A stretch of DNA of 64,000 nt from Paenibacillus sp. FSL R5-0345 (GTDB lineage Bacteria; Bacillota; Bacilli; Paenibacillales; Paenibacillaceae), in the NCBI RefSeq assembly GCF_000758585.1, contig NZ_CP009281.1, positions 5,890,001-5,954,000 of the forward strand, read 5' to 3'. This document shows, one piece after another, positions 51,050-59,076 of this stretch. Both the position numbers and the translations under genes were made by a program. The notes beneath the pieces were generated by a model. The model searched no databases, was not told the origin of the DNA, and was given only the letters and a program-made list of their open reading frames with translations. Each line of letters starts with the position of its first letter. Position 1 is the first letter of the stretch.

Positions 51050-51391
51050 TCACGTACGGTACTGCTCGGTAAACACTTCAAAATAAGGGGTAGTATCCCT
51101 TTCAGCCATTGAGCCATTAGCGCCCGGTCCCCAGCCGATCTCAGCCCGCCAGCTCCCTAGCAGCCCTGTCTGGATTAGCGCCTCCTCATTTACACCGATC
51201 AGCTGATCTGCCTGCGGTGCTACATAGAGTGCATCTACAGGGCAATAAGCTTCACACATAAAACAAGTCTGGCAATCTTCCTGACGCGCAATAACCGGAA
51301 TCTTCCCCTGCATTTCGAATACGTTTGTCGGACATACTTTCGTACACAGTTTGCAACCCACACAGCGTTCCAAGCTGATTAGTTCGATCAT
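51050..51391 (-). CDS. 2[4Fe-4S] ferredoxin subunit, AsfB-like (pair 2)
   Basis: The 113-residue protein has two CxxCxxCxxxCP clusters, CVGCKLCTKVCP and CQTCFMCEAYCP, within the first 65 residues, as in AprB-type ferredoxins but without the long AprB tail. The C-terminal 45 residues are specific to this group (GLLGSWRAEIGWGPG). The ATG overlaps the flavoprotein stop (ATGA), so they are made together, and it should pass electrons to that flavoprotein. It is the last gene of the operon. A paralogue is at 54184-54516. Confidence 0.9.
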   Translation of the reverse strand: MIELISLERCVGCKLCTKVCPTNVFEMQGKIPVIARQEDCQTCFMCEAYCPVDALYVAPQADQLIGVNEEALIQTGLLGSWRAEIGWGPGANGSMAERDTTPYFEVFTEQYRT

Positions 51392-52998
51392 ATCGCCTGC
51401 CCCTCCTTTAGTAGATTCAGTTCATGAGCATGGGGCACAGCTTCGGTACCGATGCTTATTTGCTCTATACCGGATACAATCAGCCGGTGGGTTTGACGCG
51501 GATCAAGCTCCGGATATTCCGCGAGCTTTTGCAGGCCGCGCGTCTCCTTCCGAGCCAGTGCGGCGGTGTACATCCACCTGCCGGCCGCGAGCATAGCCGC
51601 GGCTTCACGCGCTTGCACGATGCCCTGTACGGTGGCGGGGACCCGCCCGTTCAAGAAGGGCATCAAGGCATTCAGCCGCTTCAAGGCTGAAGAAATGCCC
51701 GGCTCGCTGCGGAAATAATTAATCTGCAGCGGTAAGATTTCACGCTGGATCGCCGCGACTAGCGGCTTCACCTCCAGCGTCTCCGAGGTGTCGGCGCCAG
51801 CCGCCAGACCGTAGCGTCCCGCTGCGGTAAGGTTGCGGCTGTTCGCCTGCCCTCGGCAGGACCGCGTATGCTGCGCGGCTCCCTGGCCTGCCCAGCTTCC
51901 GCTGCATATGGCCCAGGAAGCGTTGTAAGCCCCGCCGCCGGAGATGGCGCCGGTCACTTTCTCGCGAGATGCGGCATCTCCGGCCGCATAAAGTCCGGGC
52001 ACGGTCGTCCGGCAGTCCGTGCCGCTCAAGCGCAACCCCCCAGTTCCGCGCATGGTTCCCTCATAGCGCAGTGTGAGCGGGAATTTCTGCTTAAACGCAT
52101 CAATCCCCGCCCGCTCCAGCGGCATAAAGAAAATCGGATGCGCTTTTCGCAGAAAATCCTGTTTCTCCGCTGTATCTGCCATATCGAGCGAAGCATAAAC
52201 CGGAGCTTTGAGCATCATTTCAGGAATGCTGCCAAAAGTCCGATCCCCTTTATGCAGCGGATGACCGTCCGCGTCATAAAGCGTTGCCCACGCCAGCATA
52301 CGGCCGCGGGTTACGGTTCCATCCGCGAAGCTCGGCGCGTATTGGCGGCTGAATTCCATACCCGACAGCTCGGCTCCCACTTCAGCAGACATCAGCAGCC
52401 CTTCGCCTGTCAGTACGTTGCAGCCAAGACCTTTGCTGAGAAAAGCGCAGCCACCGGTTGCCATCACTACGGCATTAGCCTTCACTTCCCAAGACTCCCC
52501 TGTCAGACGGTTGATTCCACGTGCACCGCCAACCCCATGTTCATCATAAAGAAGCTCTAGCGCTGGCGACTGATCGAGGATCGTGACCCCCGCTTTGCGG
52601 ACAACCCTTCGCATAATCCGCATGTATTCTGGTCCATGCAGATGTGTACGAAGTGAGTTGCCTGCCTCATCCTTTGGAAAAGGATAACCCCACTGCTCGA
52701 CTAGAGCCAGATTCTGCTCTACCTGATCCAGCACTCGGTGAATCCAAGCATTCTCCGACAAATATCCACCGGATTTCAGCCTGGATTGAACCGCCTGCTC
52801 TCGCAGTTCGGCAATCGGTGGGATAACGAGCAGCGTTGTACCGCCTGGAGCAGTAGCCCCGCTTGTGCCCAAGTAGCCCTTATCGGCCAGGACTACCTTT
52901 GCACCTTGCGACGCTGCACTCCATGCCGCCCAAGCACCTGCGGGGCCTCCTCCAAGCACGAGGACATCCACTGTCATTTCCTTCTTAAGCTGCGACAT
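51388..52998 (-). CDS. FAD-dependent oxidoreductase, AprA/fumarate-reductase type, AsfA-like (pair 2)
   Basis: The 536-residue protein has an FAD-binding motif (VDVLVLGGGPAGAWAAWSAASQG) and the flavoprotein segments YLGTSGATAPGG, VVMATGGCAFLSKGLGCNVLTGEG and GLYAAGDAASREKVTGAISGGGAYNASWA. These are characteristic of adenylylsulfate-reductase alpha and related flavoproteins. It has no signal peptide. The proteobacterial AsfA of aryl-sulfonate use has the same build. It lies after the binding-protein gene and overlaps its ferredoxin. The first paralogue (54513-56120) is colinear, so the pair arose by duplication or double acquisition. GGGAGG precedes ATG 52998. Confidence 0.88.
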   Translation of the reverse strand: MSQLKKEMTVDVLVLGGGPAGAWAAWSAASQGAKVVLADKGYLGTSGATAPGGTTLLVIPPIAELREQAVQSRLKSGGYLSENAWIHRVLDQVEQNLALVEQWGYPFPKDEAGNSLRTHLHGPEYMRIMRRVVRKAGVTILDQSPALELLYDEHGVGGARGINRLTGESWEVKANAVVMATGGCAFLSKGLGCNVLTGEGLLMSAEVGAELSGMEFSRQYAPSFADGTVTRGRMLAWATLYDADGHPLHKGDRTFGSIPEMMLKAPVYASLDMADTAEKQDFLRKAHPIFFMPLERAGIDAFKQKFPLTLRYEGTMRGTGGLRLSGTDCRTTVPGLYAAGDAASREKVTGAISGGGAYNASWAICSGSWAGQGAAQHTRSCRGQANSRNLTAAGRYGLAAGADTSETLEVKPLVAAIQREILPLQINYFRSEPGISSALKRLNALMPFLNGRVPATVQGIVQAREAAAMLAAGRWMYTAALARKETRGLQKLAEYPELDPRQTHRLIVSGIEQISIGTEAVPHAHELNLLKEGQAI

Positions 52999-53077
52999 TT
53001 GACTTCCTCCCAAAAAAATTAGCTAGCACATGCTATTTTAGACCGCTTCAAATTCAGGTTGTTCTTCCCAGCCATCG

Positions 53078-54136
53078 TTATTTCAGCTGCCAATCACTAA
53101 TATTAAAATCCTTTTTCGCAAGCTTTTCTTCGACAAGGAAGTTTTTAGTACCCTCCAGCAGCTTGGTTCCCTCATCAGTAAATGCGGTATCCTTGATATC
53201 GCTGATCGGATTTACTTGCTTCGCCAGCTCAGGGGTTGTATCTCCGATTTCGGCGAGGAATTGATAATATTCATCTTCATGTTGCTTCAAGTCAGCCAAT
53301 GCTTTCTCACGAGCGGCATTCCATACCTTAGGGAAATCAGGGAATTTCGCCAGATAATCCTCAGACACAACGGTTGCGCTAGTGCCAAGCAGGTTCGGAT
53401 GCTTCGAGGCGTCATCCAAGTGAGTATAGCCTTGGTCAATTAACTTCAGCGCAGGAACACCCAAGTTCGTAGTAGCATCTACATCTCCACGGGCTAAAGC
53501 TGCGGTAGCATCCGGAATGAGCATATGCACGAGTTTGTAGTCGGTCACGCCTTCTTCTTGTAGTAATCCGACCACATAGCGGTGCATAAAAGAGCCTTTT
53601 TGAATCGCGATAGTTTTACCTTGCAGATCTTTCACCGTCTTAGGCCCATCCTTCTTACCGATTAAATAACCGATAGTGTTGGCTGAGGATTGTGAAATCA
53701 GACGCGTCTTGGCGCCAGAAGCATAAGCAATAATAGCAGGTGTATCCCCAAGACTGCCGATATCCAGCCGACCACTAATTAAGGATTCTGTCTGATCGGG
53801 ACCGTTTGGAAAGCCCGTAAGCTTCACCTCAGTAATGCCATATTTCTTTAACTCTTCCTGAATGATCCCCTTATAAAAGCCCCAGCCCTCCGCGCCACCT
53901 GGCACATTCAGCTTATTGGAGCCGATAAAACCAAAATTTAGAACCGCTGGAACATTACTCGCGGTCTCTCCTCCAGATTTCTCTGTATTAGAGCCGCCGG
54001 ATGCAGATGCTCCATTGCCCCCAGTGTTATTTCCGCAAGCCTGAAGCACCAGCATGATCATCATTATCGTAGTTAAAAGTGCAAATCGTATCCTTTTAGA
54101 TTGTTTCCCTTGAATCTCTCTGTACGCTTGTTTCAT
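53078..54136 (-). CDS. ABC transporter substrate-binding lipoprotein (SsuA/TauA/AsfC type)
   Basis: The 352-residue lipoprotein has lipobox LQAC at about residues 31-34 and a Gly/Asn/Ser-rich spacer. The class is SsuA/NrtA-like (NFGFIGSNKLNVPGGAEGW, ESLISGRLDIGSLGDTPAIIAYASGAKTRL, LIGKKDGPKTVKDLQGKTIAIQKGSFMH). These proteins bind sulfonates, taurine or nitrate-like anions. It lies between the two flavoprotein/ferredoxin pairs, so both pairs are in the transporter operon. The ligand is unknown; an organosulfonate is the best guess. Confidence 0.88.
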   Translation of the reverse strand: MKQAYREIQGKQSKRIRFALLTTIMMIMLVLQACGNNTGGNGASASGGSNTEKSGGETASNVPAVLNFGFIGSNKLNVPGGAEGWGFYKGIIQEELKKYGITEVKLTGFPNGPDQTESLISGRLDIGSLGDTPAIIAYASGAKTRLISQSSANTIGYLIGKKDGPKTVKDLQGKTIAIQKGSFMHRYVVGLLQEEGVTDYKLVHMLIPDATAALARGDVDATTNLGVPALKLIDQGYTHLDDASKHPNLLGTSATVVSEDYLAKFPDFPKVWNAAREKALADLKQHEDEYYQFLAEIGDTTPELAKQVNPISDIKDTAFTDEGTKLLEGTKNFLVEEKLAKKDFNISDWQLK

Positions 54137-54183
54137 TACTTTCTCCCCCTAGTAAATGTTATTTATTTAAATCTTAATCAAGA

Positions 54184-54516
54184 TCAGAACCCTGCCCTCG
54201 ACGCCAATTTGTACATATAGTCATGGCTTGCTACCGGCTGTCTGCCTTTGCCCCAGCCTACTTTTTCACGATAACCACCAAGTAGACCCTGCTCCTCTAG
54301 CCCTGCCTCTGTCACCCCAATCACTTTCTCTGAATCTGGCGCTACATAAAGAGCATCCACAGGACAGTACAGCTCACACATAAAGCAAGTCTGGCAATCG
54401 CTCTGCCGGGCAATAACAGGAATACCATCCTCTACCTGTTCGAAAACATTGGTCGGGCAGACCGATACACATTGGTTGCACTCTACACATCTGGCAGCGC
54501 TGATCACCTCAATCAC
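54184..54516 (-). CDS. 2[4Fe-4S] ferredoxin subunit, AsfB-like (pair 1)
   Basis: The 110-residue protein has clusters CVECNQCVSVCP and CQTCFMCELYCP and is clearly paralogous to the 51050-51391 product over its whole length, including GLLGGYREKVGWGKG. The start is the GTG at 54516, which overlaps the flavoprotein stop (GTGA) and has GGAGGG nine bases before it. The longer reading from 54558 would only add residues out of the flavoprotein gene. Confidence 0.9.
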   Translation of the reverse strand: MIEVISAARCVECNQCVSVCPTNVFEQVEDGIPVIARQSDCQTCFMCELYCPVDALYVAPDSEKVIGVTEAGLEEQGLLGGYREKVGWGKGRQPVASHDYMYKLASRAGF

Positions 54517-56120
54517 GATAAAACACCCTCCTTGGCCACGGCTTCTGTCTTCACCCATACCTGATCCAATCCACCGCTAATCAAGCGATGATGCTGATCT
54601 TGATCCGTTCCCTTAAAATCTTCACGCTTATGCATGCCCCTCGTCTCAGTACGGGCAAGCGCAGAATTGTACATCCAGCGGGCGGTTGCTGTCATGGCTT
54701 CTGCTTCACGCGCTTTAACCCCTTCAGGTGTACGCTGAATCTCACGGCTGCGCTGATCTTTCCACAGTTCATCCAGACGACCTAATGAAGAGGTCAGCCC
54801 TTTGTCCGTACGGAATAAATTAATGTCATACGGCTTCACTTCAGCCTGCACAGCAGATATAACCTCTGTCGTTTGAGCAGTCACTCCTGGCTTCACTTCT
54901 TGATGAACCAGTGGGGAAGACGATAAGCCGACTGGATTACGGTGCGCTGCATGTGAGCCAAGGCTCTGCGCATAGACAGCTGCCCCTTCTCCTGCAAAAG
55001 AGCCGGATGACATAGCCCAAGCCGCATTATGGCTGCCACCACCAGTAAATCCCCCGCAAATCAGCTCACGGGTTGCTGCATCTCCTGCCGCATAAAGTCC
55101 CGGAACACCTGTGCCACAGCTTTCGTCTGTGATATGAATACCACCCGTCCCGCGAACCGTTCCTTCGAGACGAAGCGTAACCGGAAAAGCATCCTTGAAC
55201 GGATCGATCCCTTGTCGATCAAAGGGCAGGAAAAAGTTCGTCTGCGCCACCCGCAGCAGCGGTCTTAAATCTTCGGGCGCTCCATCCAGTTTGGCGTACA
55301 CCTGATTGCCTGCCAGCAAATTCCGAGCGATCACTGAACGCCCTTTCTTGGAACCTGCCCCTTCCACAATGCTCCCATCCTCATAATAAAAGCTGGCATA
55401 GCTGTAGTACGCCGTCTTGGTCACCGATGAGAACGTAGGGCAAATCGCGTAGGCATTAGAGAACTCCATACCTGACAGATTTGCTCCGGCCTCAGCAGCG
55501 AATAAATAGCCGTCACCAGTAAGCACGTTGCAGCCGAGTGCCTTACTTAAGAAGGCGCATCCCCCAGTAGCAATAACGACCGCTCCGGCTTGAACCGTCC
55601 AGGTCTCACCACTCTGCGTATGAACGCCAGCCGCTCCGGCTACGCCATGCTCATCCGCAAGGAGCTCCATGGCTGGGCTATGATCTAAAATTTTAACGCC
55701 CGCCTTTTTCACCAGTTTACGCATTAATTTCATATATTCCGGTCCCTGAAGACTCCTGCGAAACTGATTGCCCTGCTCATCTACAGGGAATGGATATCCT
55801 GAAACGCCAAGTTTGTTCATATTGACATAGGTACGGTCTAGCACTCGGTCCATCCAGCGGGATTCAGCCAGCTGACCGCCCAATATATATCGACTTGCCT
55901 TAGCTTCCTCGCGGAGCTTTTCATCCGGCTTGACATACCAGACCCCTGTTCCCGAAGGCGCAGTTGCACCGCTCGAACCGCAATAGCCTTTATCTGCGAG
56001 GACAACTTTCGCACCCTTTGCTGAGGCCGTAAGGGCTGCCCATGTTCCTGCCGGTCCTCCGCCTATAACGAGCACATCCGCCACCAAATTCAACGATCCT
56101 TTTTGTATCGATCTACTCAT
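54513..56120 (-). CDS. FAD-dependent oxidoreductase, AprA/fumarate-reductase type, AsfA-like (pair 1)
   Basis: The 535-residue paralogue of 51388-52998 has the same motifs: VADVLVIGGGPAGTWAALTASAKG, YCGSSGATAPSGTG, VVIATGGCAFLSKALGCNVLTGDG, GLYAAGDAATRELICGGFTGGGSHNAAWA. It differs mainly in a longer central segment (SFYYEDGSIVEGAGSKKGRS). The FAD and substrate-domain glycine motifs are intact in both copies, which argues against one being a pseudogene. It follows the second permease gene by 23 nt. GGAGG nine bases before ATG 56120 sets the start. Confidence 0.88.
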   Translation of the reverse strand: MSRSIQKGSLNLVADVLVIGGGPAGTWAALTASAKGAKVVLADKGYCGSSGATAPSGTGVWYVKPDEKLREEAKASRYILGGQLAESRWMDRVLDRTYVNMNKLGVSGYPFPVDEQGNQFRRSLQGPEYMKLMRKLVKKAGVKILDHSPAMELLADEHGVAGAAGVHTQSGETWTVQAGAVVIATGGCAFLSKALGCNVLTGDGYLFAAEAGANLSGMEFSNAYAICPTFSSVTKTAYYSYASFYYEDGSIVEGAGSKKGRSVIARNLLAGNQVYAKLDGAPEDLRPLLRVAQTNFFLPFDRQGIDPFKDAFPVTLRLEGTVRGTGGIHITDESCGTGVPGLYAAGDAATRELICGGFTGGGSHNAAWAMSSGSFAGEGAAVYAQSLGSHAAHRNPVGLSSSPLVHQEVKPGVTAQTTEVISAVQAEVKPYDINLFRTDKGLTSSLGRLDELWKDQRSREIQRTPEGVKAREAEAMTATARWMYNSALARTETRGMHKREDFKGTDQDQHHRLISGGLDQVWVKTEAVAKEGVLS

Positions 56121-56143
56121 GTCCCAAGACCTCCTCAATTGGT

Positions 56144-57031
56144 TTACCCTTCGTAACTATCGCGCCAGAACAAGAACTTGCGTTCAATGATTCGGAACAA
56201 AGAGTCGATTAGCTTACCGACAATAGCAAAAATAATAATGCCTACAAATACAACCTCTGTATTTGAATTCTGCTTCGCCTCATTGATCAGGAATCCGATG
56301 CCGGACTGTGAACCAATGAGCTCAGCTACAACAAGACCAATCCATGCTACAGCCAATGACAGCCGCAATCCTAACAAAATTCCGGGTAATGCTGCCGGCA
56401 ATATCAGCCTGCGCAGCTTCTGATACGGGCTAAAGCCTAACACCCGAGACACTTCAAACAGCTTGTTATCCACATTGCGGATGGCCATAAACGTATTAAT
56501 ATAGAGTGGAAAAAATGACCCTGTCAGAATGATCACTACTTTAGACATCTCCCCAAAGCCAAACCACAAAATAATCAGCGGTGCTATAGCTAAATGCGGG
56601 ACAAGCCGCAACACCTGCACACTAGGATCTAGCACATATTCCACACTGCGAAATAAACCAGTCAGGACTCCGAATAAAAGGCCTAGAACACCTCCGATGA
56701 GAAAACCAATTCCCGCTCTCCCCATACTGACACCTAGATGATGAGTTAACTCTCCAGTAACCAATAGGTCTGTAAACGCTCTGGCGATCGACAACGGAGT
56801 CGGCAAAAACTGCGCGGAGATCAGTCCGGTGCTTCCTGCCAGCTGCCAAAGAACAATCGTCACCACCGGTATGATAGCGCCCGTTCCCCAATCTGACAGT
56901 AGAGATTTCCATGCTATAGGTACCGCGGATCTCTCCGATTTCTTAGTCGATAAAGGAGCAGTATCACTGCTATCTAACGATTCCCGTGCTCTTGTAGCGT
57001 TTTTTAAAATAGCTTCTACTCCATCGCTCAT
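56144..57031 (-). CDS. ABC transporter permease, SsuC/TauC type (second)
   Basis: The 295-residue protein has about 45 polar N-terminal residues, then six membrane helices and the BPD EAA loop (VSRVLGFSPYQKLRRLILPAALPGILLGLRLSL). It is about as long as the sister permease plus the N-terminal extension and shares runs such as LFEVSRVLGFS and VVAELIGSQSGIGFLI. The two permeases probably form a heterodimer. AAAGGGGGA stands before the ATG. Confidence 0.92.
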   Translation of the reverse strand: MSDGVEAILKNATRARESLDSSDTAPLSTKKSERSAVPIAWKSLLSDWGTGAIIPVVTIVLWQLAGSTGLISAQFLPTPLSIARAFTDLLVTGELTHHLGVSMGRAGIGFLIGGVLGLLFGVLTGLFRSVEYVLDPSVQVLRLVPHLAIAPLIILWFGFGEMSKVVIILTGSFFPLYINTFMAIRNVDNKLFEVSRVLGFSPYQKLRRLILPAALPGILLGLRLSLAVAWIGLVVAELIGSQSGIGFLINEAKQNSNTEVVFVGIIIFAIVGKLIDSLFRIIERKFLFWRDSYEG

Positions 57032-57067
57032 GGTGCATCCCCCTTTCGTTTCTTGCGCGTTTTCTGT

Positions 57068-57871
57068 TTATCCACGATAGTTGTCCTGCCATCTGAGCAG
57101 CCGTCGTTCAATGTAGCGGACAATAGAGTCACTCACCATTCCTGCAATAGCAAAAATAATAATTCCCACGAACACCACAGGGGTATCCGCGAATTGACGC
57201 GCGTCCGACATCATATACCCAATGCCTGAAGTGGAAGCAATCAGCTCTGCTACTACCAGACCTAACCAAGATAGCCCCAAGGAAAGGCGCACTCCGAGAA
57301 TAATGTTCGGCAGCGCCGCTGGAAGCACTAATCTTACAACTTGCTTAAACCGACTGAACCCAAGCACTCGAGAAACTTCGAACAGCTTATTATCCACACC
57401 GCGAATGCCCATAAACGTATTAATATAAAGTGGGAAAAATGCGCCTTTAGCAATCAACAGCACTTTAGATTCCTCGCCAATCCCGAACCATAAGATGAAC
57501 AGCGGCACTACCGCCAAGCTCGGTATCATGCGAATCATTTGCAGGGAGGGATCTAGCAATTTCTCTGATCTGCGGAACAGACCTACAAGAATACCTAACA
57601 GCAGTCCAAGTCCACCACCGAGCAGGAAGCCGGAAAGAGCTCTCACCAAGCTGATCCTAAAGTTCGGCCATAAATCCCCTGAGACGGCCAAGGATACAAA
57701 TGATTCTGCAATGGTATACGGTGTCGGAAACAGCATTTCTGAGATCATTCCATAGTGTCCTAGGGTCTGCCACAGAATCAGCACAGTGCCCGGCAACAGA
57801 AGACCCAGTCCCAATGTTGTTACCTTTCCGGGGCGTTCGGAAGTTCTTACGGCCATAGCCCGATTTGTCAT
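57068..57871 (-). CDS. ABC transporter permease, SsuC/TauC type (first)
   Basis: The 267-residue protein has six membrane helices and the EAA loop VSRVLGFSRFKQVVRLVLPAALPNIILGVRLSL, followed by VVAELIASTSGIGYMM. It lies behind an intercistronic hairpin that follows the ATPase gene. ATG 57871 is preferred over GTG 57880 because of GGCGGG spacing. Confidence 0.92.
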   Translation of the reverse strand: MTNRAMAVRTSERPGKVTTLGLGLLLPGTVLILWQTLGHYGMISEMLFPTPYTIAESFVSLAVSGDLWPNFRISLVRALSGFLLGGGLGLLLGILVGLFRRSEKLLDPSLQMIRMIPSLAVVPLFILWFGIGEESKVLLIAKGAFFPLYINTFMGIRGVDNKLFEVSRVLGFSRFKQVVRLVLPAALPNIILGVRLSLGLSWLGLVVAELIASTSGIGYMMSDARQFADTPVVFVGIIIFAIAGMVSDSIVRYIERRLLRWQDNYRG

Positions 57872-57921
57872 GCTCTGCACCCGCCTTTTTTTAGCTTTAC
57901 AATCTCTTTAAATAACAAAAA

Positions 57922-57957
57922 GAGACCCTCGAATATTGAACACTTTCGGAGGTCTCC
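57922..57957 (-). terminator. Intercistronic hairpin between ATPase and permease genes
   Basis: GGAGACCTCCGAA pairs with TTCGAGGGTCTC (one mismatch), followed by TTTTTG on the minus strand. It would reduce transcription from the ATPase gene into the rest of the operon. Confidence 0.8.
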
Positions 57958-57976
57958 ATTGGTATGGTCGACTTAT

Positions 57977-58753
57977 TTATATTCCTGCCCCGTCAATAAG
58001 CTCAAGCTCATCGACTTTTTCAAAATAACTCAGCACCTTCAAACGTAGCTCTTGAAAGGAAGACGTTGTTTTTTTACGTGGATACGGCAGATCAACCGGT
58101 ACAACCTTACGTATCTTACCGGGGCGCGGTTCTAGAATCACTACCCGATTGCCTAGGAATACAGCCTCATCAATATCATGTGTTACAAAAATCATGGTTG
58201 TTTTATTCGCACGCCAAATGTCCAGTAATACCGTCTGCATATGTGCTCTGGTGAACGCATCCAGTGCACCAAACGGTTCATCCAGCAGCAGGATTTTGGG
58301 ATTTCGCAGTAGTGCACGGGCTATCGCCACCCGTTGGGCCATCCCTCCTGATAACTCCCGGGGATAGGATTTCTCAAATCCATTTAACTTGACGAGATCA
58401 ATCAACTCATCGACCTTCCGTCTAATCTCCTTGTTCCCTAGCGGTAAATCGGAAGCAATATTCTTCTCTACGGTGAGCCAAGGGAAGAGACGATGTTCTT
58501 GAAAAATAAACCCTTTATCAATTCCGGGACCTCCAATTTCCGTCCCTCCTAGGGTAACACTCCCCGTATAACCGCTGTCCAAACCAGCCACGATGCGCAG
58601 CAGCGTGCTTTTGCCGCAACCGCTGGGGCCGATGACCGTAATGAATTCACCTTCTTGCACATGGAGATCAACATTATACAGTGCCTGAACATGACCCCCT
58701 GCAGACTCAAAACGTTTATTCAGATTTGAAATAGACAGCAACGCTTCTCCCAT
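57977..58753 (-). CDS. ABC transporter ATPase, SsuB/TauB/NrtD type
   Basis: The 258-residue protein has Walker A GPSGCGKST, Q-loop FIFQEHRLFPW, signature LSGGMAQRVAIARAL, Walker B ILLLDEPFGALD and switch His in FVTHDIDEA. The EHRLFPWLTVEKN segment is the SsuB/TauB type. It is the first gene of the sulfonate-type operon. GAAGGAGGGG before ATG 58753 sets the start; the longer frame to 58849 runs back through the leader hairpin and is not used. Confidence 0.93.
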   Translation of the reverse strand: MGEALLSISNLNKRFESAGGHVQALYNVDLHVQEGEFITVIGPSGCGKSTLLRIVAGLDSGYTGSVTLGGTEIGGPGIDKGFIFQEHRLFPWLTVEKNIASDLPLGNKEIRRKVDELIDLVKLNGFEKSYPRELSGGMAQRVAIARALLRNPKILLLDEPFGALDAFTRAHMQTVLLDIWRANKTTMIFVTHDIDEAVFLGNRVVILEPRPGKIRKVVPVDLPYPRKKTTSSFQELRLKVLSYFEKVDELELIDGAGI

Positions 58754-58786
58754 CCTGACCCCTCCTTCAATTCTGTATACAAAAAA

Positions 58787-58822
58787 CAGAGGTATTGCGC
58801 TTTTACATTCGCAATACCTCTG
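58787..58822 (-). terminator. Leader terminator (attenuator) of the sulfonate-type operon
   Basis: On the minus strand CAGAGGTATTGCG pairs perfectly with CGCAATACCTCTG (13 bp) and is followed by TTTTTT. It lies between the promoter and the first start codon, 34 nt before the ATG. No known riboswitch or T-box was recognised in the 50 nt ahead of it. Confidence 0.75.
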
Positions 58823-58876
58823 TAGGAACAGTCGGTAATTTTTATTCAAAGTAAATCAATTGGAATTATAATATTT

Positions 58877-58905
58877 AAAATATCATCGTTTTTATTAGCT
58901 GTCAA
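58877..58905 (-). promoter_or_regulatory. Promoter of the sulfonate-type operon
   Basis: TTGACA (58905-58900), a 17-nt spacer and TATTTT (58882-58877) are read on the minus strand. Just downstream is ATAATTCCAATTGATT, which has the ATTCC core seen upstream of metY. Binding of a CymR-type repressor is a guess. Confidence 0.55.
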
Positions 58906-59076
58906 CAAAAAACAAGCCCTTTTATGGAACGATGTGGAGTTACTTTTAGTCCGTAAGTTATAAAAACAATGATTTTAATCACTTTTAGTAGGATGAAAGT
59001 ATTAAAAATTCTTGCTTTTGCGTCGATATAATGAAGTAAGTTTATGAAAAATTGGTTCTAAGGAAGGGGTTTTTGC

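Noticed and set aside
51868..52560. 230-codon plus-strand frame
   Set aside because: It lies wholly opposite the AsfA-like flavoprotein gene and its sequence is low-complexity and unlike a protein family.
54517..54558. Longer N-terminus for the first ferredoxin
   Set aside because: The added residues are the flavoprotein coding end read in another frame; GTG 54516 with GGAGGG gives the GTGA overlap matching the second pair.
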